Shown piece by piece: positions 36,623-47,516 of a stretch of 64,000 nt of DNA (positions are counted from its first letter, which is position 1; the number at the start of each line of letters is the position of its first letter). The DNA comes from UBA6164 sp964527325 (GTDB taxonomy: Bacteria > Patescibacteriota > Gracilibacteria > BD1-5 > UBA6164). Where the stretch lies: NCBI GenBank assembly GCA_964527325.1, contig CAZGNU010000001.1, positions 40,535-104,534 on the forward strand. The letters run 5' to 3'. The notes below the pieces were generated by a model. The model had not been told where the DNA came from. It ran no database searches and saw nothing but the letters and a program-made list of their open reading frames with translations. Position numbers and translations under genes: made by a program.

Positions 36623-37716
36623 TATTCTGCAGGAGTCATAGGAACATCGTATATAGATGATTGTTTCTTTATGGGACAAGCAAAATTATAATATGAATAA
36701 TAGTTTGTAGGATTAGCAAATGATTGTTGAGCACAATTTGTATAAGAACCATTATTAATAGTTGAATTATAATTATTAGGATCAAAATCACTTATAAAAT
36801 TTGAATCTATACTTGAATATGTTCAATTGTATATTCATAAATTACTTGTAGAGTATTGAGAGCTTTGTCATGGTTTTACACTAATACCAAAAGGATCATC
36901 ATCTTCATCTATTGGTTGTACTCATTTATATCTTATTCACTCAAAAGGTGAATCAGTTATAGGAACTACTTCTTCTTCTTCAATAACTATACATTTTGTT
37001 CATGTTTCATCTTTTTCATAACCTCTAAAACACTTAAAGTCATATTTTATAGAATATGAATTTGGTGGTATTCTTTTACATTGCCTTAGTTGATAATACC
37101 ATTGCCCACAATCACATGTTTTTGAACAATCTACTGTTGGTAAATCAGCTCAATTATTTCATCCATCTAATCATAAATCATCACCAGGACTTGTGGCAAC
37201 AACTGAATCTTTTCAGAAACCAAATGTTGAAGGTACTCCTCAAACTAAAACACTAGATAAGTCTGGATTATAATATCTTTGTAAATTACTTTTTATCTTT
37301 ACTGCTCATTCCTCATAATACTCCATCTCAAAAGATTTCTTTTTTCTAATAATATTATCCTTGATATCAGTTAATCTTTTCTCATAATAATTTATAGGAA
37401 TAACAGAACCATTAAACTCTTCTTTTGATTCTCATTGTTGAGAATTATCTTCAACATCAGGATCTTGTATATTATCTAAGTTAAGGTTATCACTTGAATC
37501 TATATAACTATCTCTACTAGTATTTACATATCAACCATTATTATCTTTTTTAATTTGATCTTGTTTTGAAAATTTATAATCCACCTTATCTCATTGCAGG
37601 TCAATATCATAATTAGGATCTATCGATTGATTAATTTCATCAATAGAAAAAGAATATACAGCCGAAACTATACACGAAAAACTTAACAGAGATATTAGTA
37701 TTTTTCTTTTTATCAT
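36622..37716 (-). CDS. exported cysteine-containing protein, unknown
   Basis: A 364-residue protein with a signal peptide (MIKRKILISLLSFSCIVSAVYS, about 22 residues). The mature part is acidic and Asn/Ser/Tyr-rich, with a cysteine cluster near residues 205-232 (CSKTCDCGQWYYQLRQC) and later single cysteines. The stretch CF(R)GYEKDETGTKC looks like part of a disulfide-linked module. Its stop lies within the bidirectional terminator. No family recognised; secretion is inferred from the signal. Confidence 0.72.
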
Positions 37717-37769
37717 AAATCAGTAATTAATTATTATATATATTATACTATAATAAACTCAAAAAAACA

Positions 37770-37797
37770 AAAAAAGCTAAGTAGTATTAGCTTTTTT
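37770..37797 (-). terminator. intrinsic terminator of the 37787-38182 gene
   Basis: AAAAAAGCTAA and TTAGCTTTTTT form 11-base arms; on the - strand a T run follows. The stop codon of the gene lies inside the first arm. Confidence 0.75.
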
Positions 37798-38182
37798 GTA
37801 ATCAAGAGAAGTATCCATAAACTGTTCTCCTCATCTTATTTTTCTCTGCATAGGTAAGTTGATCATAGTCACACATGATATGAGGTTTTCATCCAGGTTG
37901 TGATACATAAGCTTTTATAGTAATATTTTCATTATCCGTTCATAATTCTAATAATCATCATTTAATACTATTATAGTTGGAAACTGCTCTTATATGAACT
38001 CATTTATAGTCTCATTTTTTTCTTACAGTATTTAATGCTGATTTTACTCTGTTTTTACGATGTTCTCTTATTTTATAATATTCATCTACACTTACTCACA
38101 TCTCTTTTGCTCATTCTTCAATTCTCTTAATCATATCATTCATTACCATATCTTTCGAGAATCTCTTTCTTTCTCCAAACAT
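37787..38182 (-). CDS. small basic protein, unknown
   Basis: A 131-residue basic soluble protein (MFGERKRFSKDMVMNDMIKR...). The first half is helical and charged; the second reads like a small beta domain (VHIRAVSNYNSIKGGLLELG). Its start lies 31 nt after a TTAGTAG element. It might bind nucleic acid, judging by charge only. Confidence 0.68.
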
Positions 38183-38213
38183 AATCTAATAGTTAAAATA
38201 TAATATAATCTAA

Positions 38214-38227
38214 CTACTAAGAAACAT
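38214..38227 (-). promoter_or_regulatory. TTAGTAG element (copy 4)
   Basis: ATGTTTCTTAGTAG read on the - strand (TTAGTAG at 38214-38220), 31 nt before the ATG at 38182. The 17-nt-spaced position reads ATGATT, so the CAATTT half is lost. Confidence 0.5.
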
Positions 38228-38248
38228 TGAAAAACTTAATCATAAAAG

Positions 38249-38276
38249 TTTAGAAAATGATTTTACTATGTATAAT
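38249..38276 (+). promoter_or_regulatory. sigma-70-like promoter, TTTAGA-16-TATAAT
   Basis: TTTAGA at 38249-38254, a 16-nt spacer ending ACTATG, TATAAT at 38271-38276, 65 nt before the 38342 start. The arrangement matches the 32982 and 50425 promoters. Confidence 0.6.
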
Positions 38277-38341
38277 AATTATAGAATTGTAATTTTTGAG
38301 AATTTATGATTTAATTATATAGATATAAATTATTAAAACTT

Positions 38342-39643
38342 ATGTTTAAAAAAGTAGATACATCTATACAAAAGAAACCTTCAGGTGGAAAACCATGAAA
38401 GGTATTATCTGCTTTGAAGAAAATTAAAGATCCAAAAAGAAAATCTTTTACAAATCATGAACTAAAAAGAATCTTAGATGAAAAATATCTTAAAGTAGCA
38501 ACAGTCCCACAGATAAAAGAAGATATAAAATCATATAATAAAATATATAACTGAACTCTTAAATGAAGTGAATTTAATTTACTATGACAAAAAGATAATT
38601 GTTTAATTACTGCAGATAATAAGTGAAACCTAGAGTTATTTGAGATAACAAAAATCAATTCTAGATCAGTATTAAATTATATAAAAGAGAATGATAGTAA
38701 TTGAGAGTTTGATAGTTATGATATTAGGAATGAACTAATGCATCTTGATGACTCAGTTAAAAGCTTTGAAGCATTTACAAAATGAGAAATTCCAAAAGAA
38801 AAGTATGAAGCTAAGGATTATTTAAAGAATTCTGAAAATTGGTTAGATAAGAGGGTAGAACTACATAACCAACTATTTGATAAATACCATACAGAGGCAA
38901 TTCAAATGAGTGACAGAATAGGTTCTTGAAGTCCTAGAGTTATTTGTATGAAGTGAAATACTGCAGTAGGGAAGACTTATACTCTTAGACATATAAAATA
39001 TGACATATTAAAAAAATATCCTTTACTTGATGAAGAATGACAACCTTCTTGAGCATTAAATCCAGATTTATTAAAATCAGCTATAAGAAATTATGATAGA
39101 TCATGAAGTATTGAGATAGTAGATAAAAAAATGAAACATACTATTTCTGATTGTCAGTCTCATATAGAAGGATGAATTGTTAATGATAGAATTATAAGAA
39201 AATTATTTGAGGAAAAAAAATCTATTGTACTTGATAAAAGATTCGTTGATGAACAATCTATACAAAAAACAGTAACTAATAGAATGTGAGATGATTACAA
39301 ATTAACTATAATAGATATTTGATGAGATCTTAAGGATAGTTTAGAGAGAGCCTATAGAAGAGATGTATTAAGTAATAAACCGATAGTTCCTTATGAACAA
39401 ATTGAAGACTGATACATAAAAACAACAACAAATAGAGATAAAATAGCTAGAATGAAACAATGTGATGAATATTTCTTGTTTTATAAATGAAAACTAATAG
39501 CTCAAGCTATGAATTGAGATTTAGTAAGACATGATTATTATACTTATGATAATCTTGTAAGAATTAAAGCCCAAGAGGATTTAAAAAACTTAAGATCTGA
39601 ATTCAAGGAGAAGATAAACAATAAAGTTAAAAATTGGAAATAA
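38342..39643 (+). CDS. P-loop (zeta-toxin-like) protein with shared N-terminal module
   Basis: A 433-residue soluble protein. Residues 14-35 contain GGKPGKVLSALKKIK, the shared N-terminal module. A helical region follows, then VICMKGNTAVGKTYTLRHI: a Walker A motif GNTAVGKT of the zeta/PezT-like kinase type, followed by a QPSGALNPDLLKSAIRN stretch and later IVLDKRF and ILIDIGG-type strands (TIIDIGGDLKDSLERAYRRD). Zeta-like kinases phosphorylate UDP-sugars or similar targets and act as toxins. The fold is probable; the toxin role is inference, as no antitoxin is recognisable. The gene lies 20 bases before the HD hydrolase. Confidence 0.62.
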
Positions 39644-39663
39644 ATATTTTTTAAAAAAGTAAT

Positions 39664-40557
39664 ATGGTTGTAATAAACGAATCTAGGACATGAAATAAAG
39701 AGAAAACGATTTCTCATTATTTATCATGGAAAAAAGAAAAAGATGAACATGAAAACCAGGTATATAATAAATTACTTGAAACAACAAGATTAAATGATTC
39801 TGAAGCTTTTATTATTAAAGCACACGAATGACAATTTAATAAAGTAGATAAAAAACCTTTTCATAATCATCCTATTTGAGTAGCAAAAATTATTTCTTGA
39901 TATATTGATAGTAATCTATCGTTAATCGAGGCATGATTAGCTCATGATGTAATAGAGGATTGTGATAACTGAGAAAAACAAGTTCAAGATAAATTATGAG
40001 ATGAAGTTTTAGAATTAGTACAATGAGTAACAGAAATTGATAAATCATATTCATGGGATGAAAGAAAAGATGCTTATATAAATCATTTATCTGAAGCTAA
40101 TACTCAAACTCTGATTGTATCTTTAGCAGATCATATACATAATTTACATAGGATATTAGGTGAATATCTTGAATTATGAGAAAAACTATGGGATCATTTT
40201 TGAGCTAAAAAAGATAAAAAGATTAATTATTTTTATCGTTATGCTGATAAACTTGCTTCATTAAACATGAAAAATGATAACTCAGAATTTTTCAAAGTAT
40301 ATCATAAAATGTTCTCTGATTTTGTTATAATTCTTGATTATTTTGGTGAAATTACTCAAGCTGAAGTTAATTTAGATATTGAATTTGATTATAATGAATT
40401 CGTTAGTTATTATAATGAAGCTTCAAGAGAAAATTGATGATTTATTTATATGGAAAATGAAAATACAAGATATTTAATTTATGATTATGTTAGTAGTGGA
40501 ACACCTTATTTGAAGGAGTTTGCTAAGAAAATATATCAATCAGAACAGGAATATTAA
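39664..40557 (+). CDS. MESH1/SpoT-like HD-domain (p)ppGpp hydrolase
   Basis: A 297-residue protein. It has the RelA/SpoT hydrolase pattern: HNHPIGVAKII (near residue 59), AGLAHDVIEDC with the catalytic HDxxED box (near residue 98), and SLADHIHNL (near residue 157). No synthetase or regulatory domain follows, so it resembles the small alarmone hydrolase type (MESH1). Such enzymes cleave the 3' pyrophosphate of (p)ppGpp. The last 90 residues are an unfamiliar extension. It may form an operon with the zeta-like gene upstream (20-base gap), and it could control a stress or toxin response. Confidence 0.82.
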
Positions 40558-40558
40558 A

Positions 40559-40590
40559 AAAAGAGAGAATTCTTAATGATTCTCTCTTTT
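40559..40590. terminator. bidirectional intrinsic terminator
   Basis: AAAAGAGAGAAT (40559-40570) and ATTCTCTCTTTT (40579-40590) pair perfectly around an eight-base loop between two convergent genes. Confidence 0.85.
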
Positions 40591-40592
40591 TA

Positions 40593-41900
40593 TTATGCAG
40601 TAACTGTAATATTAGATTCATCCATTCACTTTTTATGAATGATATCTTTAAGATAAGTTTCTAATTGTTTAACAATTTTATCTTCGCTTTTTTTCAAAGC
40701 TACTACAGATACTTTAGTTAATTTTTTAATTTCGAAATATTCTCTTAATTTTTCTAAACTTCAACCTACAACTGTTTCATATCTTTTTGTTCTTTCTACT
40801 TCGTTTCTAGTTGATTGAACTTCATATCACAACATTTGAACTCTTTTTATAGCATCATTACCTTTAAGTGCCACCATCTCTTTAACTCATTCTTCTCAAT
40901 CCCTAGTTACTTTTATTGAGTAGACAGGATAACTATTATCTCCTCAGAAATCAAAACCAAATTTTCTTTCAAGTATAGTTTTTTCATAATCAGGAAATCT
41001 TCAAAGGAAATTATTTAAATGTCATTTAAGGATATCATTATCTATTTTTTGTTTTATATCTTCACAAGTATCATCTGATTCTATTGTGTCTATTAATGAT
41101 GTTTTAGATCAATATTCATCACTTCATGCTTCATAATCTAGGCTTGTAACAGAACTAATCTTATGATTAACAATATCTTTAATAAGGTTGAATGTAATTC
41201 ACTCATTTCATTTTCTTAATTTTGCAACTGTATCAGCTAAAACTCAATCATCAAACTCTATATCATCTAATCAGGTATTTTGTTTATACAGTTTCGCATA
41301 TACAGTATAATAATAGTTATGAATAGTTGGCATATTAAATCATGTATTGATTTTTGTTTTTTCTTCTTGGACTTCTTTTCTTATTTTCATATAAGAGAAA
41401 GTAGAGAAGTCAGCTTGTAGAGGATCGAAATCAGAGTTAATTGCCTTAAATAATCATATAGTTCAAGCAGAAACTAAATCCTCATCATATCTTCACATAT
41501 TCTCTTTATGAACAATATTTACAACAAAAGATTCCATTAATTCATGGATCTTAGCAAAATGTATATCTTTATCTATTTTTCATTGAGAACTTTTGAATTT
41601 GTGAATATGATAGTTTATCTTGATATTTGATAGAGTGTTTTCTATATTGTCATTCTTAATAACTTTTTTAAGTTCGAATCAAGTCTTTTTTATTTCAGTA
41701 AAGGTATCTTTAAGTATTGCTTTTAAATCTGCTTTACTAATATTTTTTTCTAAAAGGGAAAATGAAAAATTGAAAATTGATTGTTTCAATTTTCTAATAT
41801 CCAGTTCACCAGGCTTTGCCGATATTTTCTCAACCTGAGAAAGTATACTCTTTTTTCCTGATGTAACTCATCTATCAGTCTTAAGTATAAATTCCTTCAT
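40593..41900 (-). CDS. divergent sigma-70 family transcription factor
   Basis: A 435-residue protein. Residues about 115-180 match sigma region 2: FVVNIV..., then YDEDLVSAGTIGLFKAI (tyrosine at residue 138), FDPLQADFSTFSYMKIRKEVQEE. A SLDYEAGSDEYGS..LIDTIESDD block follows, like the start of region 3/4 in many sigma factors, then FPDYEKTILERKFGFDF, like region 4.1. After a charged insertion, STRNEVERTKRYE..GGSLEKLREYF resembles region 4.2. Sigma factors bring RNA polymerase to specific promoters. The protein is far from housekeeping sigma, and the window holds 13 copies of a non-standard promoter, which makes it the obvious candidate reader. A core -35/-10 pair and a distal TTAGTAG element lie upstream. 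Confidence 0.75.
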
Positions 41901-41925
41901 TTGTAATATTTAGAAATATAAATAC

Positions 41926-41953
41926 ATTATATGAATAACTGTAACAAATGCAA
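41926..41953 (-). promoter_or_regulatory. proximal sigma-70-like promoter of the sigma-factor gene
   Basis: Read on the - strand: TTGCAT (41948-41953), 16 nt, TATAAT (41926-41931), 25 nt before the ATG at 41900. Confidence 0.6.
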
Positions 41954-42121
41954 GTTATTTTCATTTCTAACAGATAGTTATTTATATATATAATATAACA
42001 ATAAAATTTATTTTCCTTTAGTTTTAGACAAAAAATAAGGTATTGATTTTTACTTAATATTCTGCATAAAATAAATAGATATTTTTATTATTTAAATATA
42101 TATTTTTATAATGTAAATATA

Positions 42122-42151
42122 CTACTAAGAAACAGGGAAGAAAATAAATTG
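42122..42151 (-). promoter_or_regulatory. CAATTT-17-TTAGTAG promoter element (copy 5), distal to the sigma-factor gene
   Basis: CAATTT (42146-42151), 17 nt, TTAGTAG (42122-42128) on the - strand. The sigma-factor ATG is 221 nt downstream; the 285 bases between 41900 and the M23 gene otherwise hold only the proximal promoter and short open frames (one of five codons). This would place the factor partly under its own promoter class. Confidence 0.6.
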
Positions 42152-42160
42152 AAAATAAAA

Positions 42161-42191
42161 AAATAGAAGAGATTTTATTTCTCTTCTATTT
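42161..42191 (-). terminator. intrinsic terminator of the VirB6-M23 operon
   Basis: AAATAGAAGAGA and TCTCTTCTATTT form 12-base arms; on the - strand they are followed by a T-rich run. The TAG stop of the M23 gene lies inside the first arm. Confidence 0.82.
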
Positions 42192-43916
42192 TCAACAGTT
42201 GTAACAAGTATCTGGATTAAAACTTCATATGGAGTAATCTCAAAATCAGTTTTGCATCATATCAGTAAATGAAAAATTAAATAATCATCACCAATTTAGT
42301 GTATCTTTTAAATAATCTTCATACTGTAAAGTTCAATTATATATTGTTACATCCAAATGTTCAGCTGTAGAGGGTCATGTATCTCCTTGTGTACCAATAA
42401 TGCTATCAGTTGTTACATAGTCTCATACTCAGTGTTTTGGTAGATCTCTTAAGTGAGAATATCTAACATAATAATCTTGATCATTTATATTAGTTTTAAT
42501 TATTATAGAGTTCCCCCAACTGCTCATTGAATATGATTTAAATATAACTATTCACTCAGTTATAGAATAAACAGGAACTTCATCTCAATTACAATTATCC
42601 TCAGTAGCTAAATCAATTCATGCATGAGTTTTAACTCAATTTACTTTAGGATATCATTTAAAGAATCAAAATGATAGATTACTAGGTCAATCTCTTTGAG
42701 TCAGTTTAATATCTACATTACAAGCCTTTCCTCAAGCTATATAATCTCTGAAAGGGGATTTTACATTTTCAGAAACATAAATAACTTTTCTTTGAGTTAA
42801 GTCAGTTATGAAGTTTATATAGTCTTTATAATATTTTCCTCAGAGATTATCGTTTCCAAAATGCTTTCAATAATCTTCTTCAGGATCTCAAGTACAACTA
42901 CATCAATCTTCACTCTCGCATACAGGACAATTATAATTATAGTACTCTCATCTACTATTTAAATCATCTATAAAATCAGGTAATCAATGGTTTCAATTTA
43001 GGAATTCTGTAGCTATATTATTCTTATCATACTCTGTTCATAGTTCATTAAGCATATTATAATAGATCTTGTCATCTCAGAATCAAAATAAACCTCATCA
43101 AAGACTTATTCACTCAGGATATGATTCTCAATATATTGATCATATATGGTTATAATATAACATATCTAGGAAATCATTTTTTCTGTTCTTGAAATATGAT
43201 ATAGGGTAGTCAATATATTTATAACTACTAAATCAAATTTCTTCATCTTCATAATCTCTAAATTTACCTTCTCATAATGGAGCTAATTTTATTAGTTCTA
43301 AAGCTTCATTTGCTAGTCCGATTTTACTCTTTAGTTTTTTCTTTTCATCTTTTAAATATTTAACTTGTTCTTCTTTTAAATCATCTGATTTACTTAGTCT
43401 TTCATCTATTTTTTCTATAGTTTCGTTTTCTTCTTCAAACTCATAATATCTTTCTACTTTTTTGATGTATAGTAGATGATATAGACATAAATTATCATAT
43501 ACTCTAGCATCAGTTTTAAATACTTCATCTGCATATCATTCGATAAAAGAAGTATAAATATTACTAGGTATACTTAAGTTTTCACATCATTTTATTTTAC
43601 CTTTGTAGTCTCATTCTTCATATATTTCAAAACCTAATGCCTCAATCTTATCTTTACTTAATACAATCGAAGGAACTTTTTTTATTTGTATTGTATCACC
43701 AGGAGAGGTTACTAACATATATAAACCTCAGAAGAATATTATTATAAGTAATAATAGTATAGTTAACGGTGATATAATAAAAGGAATTAGGAATCTGAAT
43801 ATACGAATGACTAATTTAGAGATGTTTGAAATAGACTTTCTAAGTTTCCTAAAATTCCTAGAAGCCTTTTTCATATTATTATGATATCTCTCTAATTTTT
43901 CATTTTGTTCTTCCAT
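42186..43916 (-). CDS. membrane-anchored M23-type peptidase, altered active site
   Basis: A 576-residue protein. Basic residues 1-35 precede a membrane helix (about residues 42-65, FLIPFIISPLTILLLLIIIFFG). A coiled stretch lies near residues 140-180. The C-terminal LytM/M23 domain has HAGID (H431, D435), YSITEGIVI, SSGGNSIIIKT, YYVRYSHLRDL and STAEHLD. In active M23 enzymes the last motif is HxH; here it is HLD (H520, D522), so the third zinc ligand would be aspartate or the site is weakened. M23 proteins cut peptidoglycan and often open the wall for secretion machines. The start lies 23 bases after the VirB6-like stop, so the two form an operon. Confidence 0.8.
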
Positions 43917-43939
43917 TTTGAAAGTTATTATTAATCAAA

Positions 43940-45610
43940 CTATTTATTAATTTTTGTATTGTTTCATTTGCTTGAAAATTTCTTTACAGCATCATTCTTA
44001 ACTTGGTTAAGCATTCATTGATTTGCTTCTCTTGCTCATTCAAAAGTTGCTTCTTCTTTTAATTTATTTACTACTGGATCACCTTTATACTGTGTTGCAA
44101 TAGCACCTCACATCATAGCTCAAGCTTTTCAAACTCATAACATTGTTCAAACTCTTTTTCCTAATCCCCATACTTTTCAAGCTGCATTCATTGCTTCACC
44201 AGGAGATGCATATGAGTCTTGAGCTCAACCACCATTTTTATTAAATAGGTTTTCAAAGTTAGCACCGATTTTTTCTACTTGTTTATTTAATTCATTTAAT
44301 ATACCATATAAGAAAGCTAATACTAACATTCCACTAAATAATACTGCTTCGTATCAATCAATATCACTTCATGTAGCAAAGTAAATAAAACCATCACCTC
44401 CTGTACCTATAACAGATGCAAAGAATCCTAATACTAAGATAGCGATTCATACAAAAGCTGCAATTAATGGAGTAACTAATAAGTCTCATACAAAACTCAT
44501 TAAGTTTCTTTTTCATAAATCCTTAGTACTCTCTGATCATAGCATAGCTATGTGGAATGTTAGGAACATCGATGTCATTATAATTTTTACGAAACGGGTT
44601 ACTAATACCATAAATAATGAAAATAATTTCATAAATATAGTATATAACATTACTACATAAAATACTGATATAAACAAGAATATTACTAATCACTCTTCAT
44701 GTCAGTCAGATTGTTGTTCTAATTTTACTGCAACACTTTCTGAAGGGTCAGCTAATATATTTGTTAATGTTTCTTTTTCACTGATTGTCATTGCTAGATT
44801 AGTAAATCTACCATATTGGAACATTGCTTTATCAATGATACTTTCAAATATTAATTCAAATTGTAACTTTCCATCTCTAATTCATTCTCAATTAGCTCTA
44901 TCATGAATTGAAGTAAATACTTTATCTTTGTTATCTTCTTGATCAGAGCTTAGTCCATCAACTGCAGGTAATCATAATCATAATTCCACTAAAGAAGTTA
45001 ATGGTTTAGAAGCAATAATAATTTGATCTTCTTTATCAAAACTACTAATTTCAAGTTTTAATATACCTGAAGAGATTGTATTTACTCACTTAAATATCGT
45101 TGGTAAACTGAATGGTATTGAAAATATTAATATTACTACTACAAATTTTCCTAATAGATCTTTGAATATATTGAATTTACTTCATGCTTGTAGCCCCATT
45201 GTTACTTGGTCAAATACACTTTTAATATATGCTGTTCATCAAAGTATTAACCATAATGCTACTGAAAATACTAAAACTATAGTAGTAATCATTTGAACAT
45301 TCTTTACAAATACCATGTCTCATTGAGCTCATAGTATATCTCAGATATATGGAACTTTAATAAAGATTAAATCCATAAGGTATGATAAAAACAGAATACC
45401 AAATGTCATTAATCAAGCCATAAAACCAATAAGTATTGATATAGCTACAGTAACAAACTTAAGCATTCATGTATAGATTGCATCTAATACAGAACTACCA
45501 AGTTTTTCATACCAACTTGATCAGGCTTCGATAGCAAAAGCATTGTTTGAGAATAAGAAAATTATTCAAACGATAGCTATTGCATAAAATAATATTTTTC
45601 TTGCTTTCAT
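43940..45610 (-). CDS. VirB6/TrbL-like polytopic channel protein
   Basis: A 556-residue hydrophobic protein. A signal-like start (MKARKILFYAIAIVGIIFLFSNNAFA) is followed by at least six membrane helices: near residues 48-80, 110-135, 160-185, 300-335, 375-410 and 430-450. A Gly-rich helical C-terminal region (GKVWGLGKRVGTMLGVGKAGAMMGG) precedes a charged tail. This layout is the VirB6/TrbL type, the inner-membrane channel of type IV secretion. Sequence identity in this family is low, so the call rests on topology and on the M23 gene behind it. A strong CAATTT/TTAGTAG element lies 33 nt upstream. Confidence 0.72.
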
Positions 45611-45643
45611 AGTTCTAATTATAAAAATTAAAATATATATACA

Positions 45644-45673
45644 CTACTAAGAAACACAGCATAAATTAAATTG
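45644..45673 (-). promoter_or_regulatory. CAATTT-17-TTAGTAG promoter element (copy 6)
   Basis: CAATTT (45668-45673), 17 nt, TTAGTAG (45644-45650) on the - strand, 33 nt before the VirB6-like ATG. It probably drives the VirB6-M23 operon. Confidence 0.7.
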
Positions 45674-45723
45674 AGTAGGGACATAATTTACCTATCCTTT
45701 AAATTTTATCATATAAATAAAAA

Positions 45724-45750
45724 AAAATCCACTATTTGCACAGTGAATTT
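45724..45750 (-). terminator. intrinsic terminator of the PBP operon
   Basis: CACT/AGTG arms extended by A/T pairs, followed on the - strand by a run of seven or more T; it lies 26 nt after the PBP stop. Confidence 0.65.
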
Positions 45751-45776
45751 CAAAAATACTTACATTTTTATTAGTA

Positions 45777-47516
45777 CTAGAAATATTCAGATAAAATATT
45801 GAATATTCCACCTCATTTAGTTATTGAATATATGTCTTTTTTTGTTTTTGTTCAATCTTTATTTCACATCCAAATTCAAATAACATAATTATCATTTATA
45901 GCAATTAGATAATGGTCTTTAAAATCAGAGCTAGTTCAGGTTTTAATTGAATAATTATAATTTAACCCATTTGATTTTAGTGTATCCTTGATATAACTAA
46001 TACTTTTTTCTTCAAATATTTTTTCATCTATACTATTTTCATTGAAAAGTGATATTTTTTTAAAGTTTCATTCAAATAGGGAATAGTAAGAATTAGATAA
46101 ATGTGTTAATGTTGAAGGTTTAGTTCATAGTACCATAGAAAAATTAACCTCCTCTGAAGATGAATCATATAATCATAGTTTTATAAATAAATCATTTAAA
46201 TCATTTAAATTTGTATAGTTTTTTGAAATATGAATTATTGGTAAGTTATATGAAAAATTAATAGCCTTATTAAATGTAACAGATTTACTTACAGATTTAT
46301 CCCAGTTTTGAGGACAGTAATCTCAAATACATACTCTTGTATTGTCTAAGTATGATTTATTTCAATATTTATCAAAGAAAGTTCAATATATAAATGGTTT
46401 TAAAGTAGAACCTAACTCAAATTTTGAACTAGTTGAATCAACTTGAGAAAGTGAATAATTTCATCAATATTTATAATTTATACTTCAACTTTTACTTAAT
46501 ACTACAACTCAAATATCACATACACTATATAGTTCACATACTCTTTTTTCTTCCTCTTGAATTTTATCTGTAATTTCTTTTTCTTTTACTAAACTGATAT
46601 CATAATTTAAAGTTATTTCTTTTAAATTATTCTTTTCCATCTCCATTTTAGCTTTGTCTCTAATATATTCATTTGCTCAATAAATATTATTATGGTTTCT
46701 AAAATTAAGTTCTAGTGAATCAATATAATCCATAGATAATTGAATTCTTTCATCACTGATTCAATTTTCTTTTAAATATCATCCTAAATAGTATTTTGAT
46801 CTTTCCTTTAATTTATCCTGGTTCTTATAATAAAAAGTAGGTTGTTTTAACATAGAATTCAAAAAGAATGTATCTTCTAATCTTAACTCTTCTTTTCATA
46901 AATATAACTCTCAAGCTTTCTCTATTCAATAAATATTTTTTCAGTATGAAATTTGATTTAAATATGAATTTATTATATCAATCTTAGAAAATTGATTATC
47001 TATATAATAACTAACTATTAGTTCCTTATATTTTCTTGATAAACTAGATTCATTATCATCTAGAATTACATTTTTTACTAGTTGTTGAGTTATTCAACTT
47101 CATCATTGCTTAATTCATTTAAAATGTATGTTATAGATAGCTCTCATCATTCATTTTATTGAAAATGTTAAGTCTCTAAATAGAAAACCTTTATCTTCTA
47201 TGTATAATAATGACCTAAGTTCATTAGAATGAATATTAAAATCTCTTGAAGATTTATAATCATCAGGCACTATTTCTGCATATAGTTCTCATGATTTGGT
47301 ATAAATTGGTAGATATGAAACTTCTTTGTAATCTTGAATATCATAATGTCATTTAGACTTATAATTCTTAATTGTTAGGATTAATTCATCATTAATACCA
47401 CTTATATTTTTCTTACTTTCAGCTAGTATAGGTTGAACAAAACTATATATAGCAAAAAATACTAGTAGAATTCATACTAGTATAGTTGTGCTAATAATGT
47501 ATAGAACTTTATTCAT
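45777..47516 (-). CDS. class A penicillin-binding protein (glycosyltransferase/transpeptidase)
   Basis: A 579-residue protein with an N-terminal membrane helix (about residues 5-27). The GT51 domain has IEDKGFLFRDL, GGSGITQQLVKN (residues 138-149) and KIDIINSYLNQISYGKNIYGIEKA. The transpeptidase domain has the catalytic S-T-L-K tetrad (S370, K373), SYN, and KTGT at residues 525-528; the glycine of KTGT is TGA. It polymerises and cross-links peptidoglycan at the outer face of the membrane. At 579 residues it is shorter than usual class A enzymes, mainly in linkers. The ATG overlaps the stop of the 47509 gene by eight bases, so they are translationally coupled. Confidence 0.9.

Noticed and set aside
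40593..41900. Pseudogene or phage origin for many broken genes
   Set aside because: All breaks are TGA only; no TAA or TAG interrupts the frames checked, so the genes are intact under code 25.
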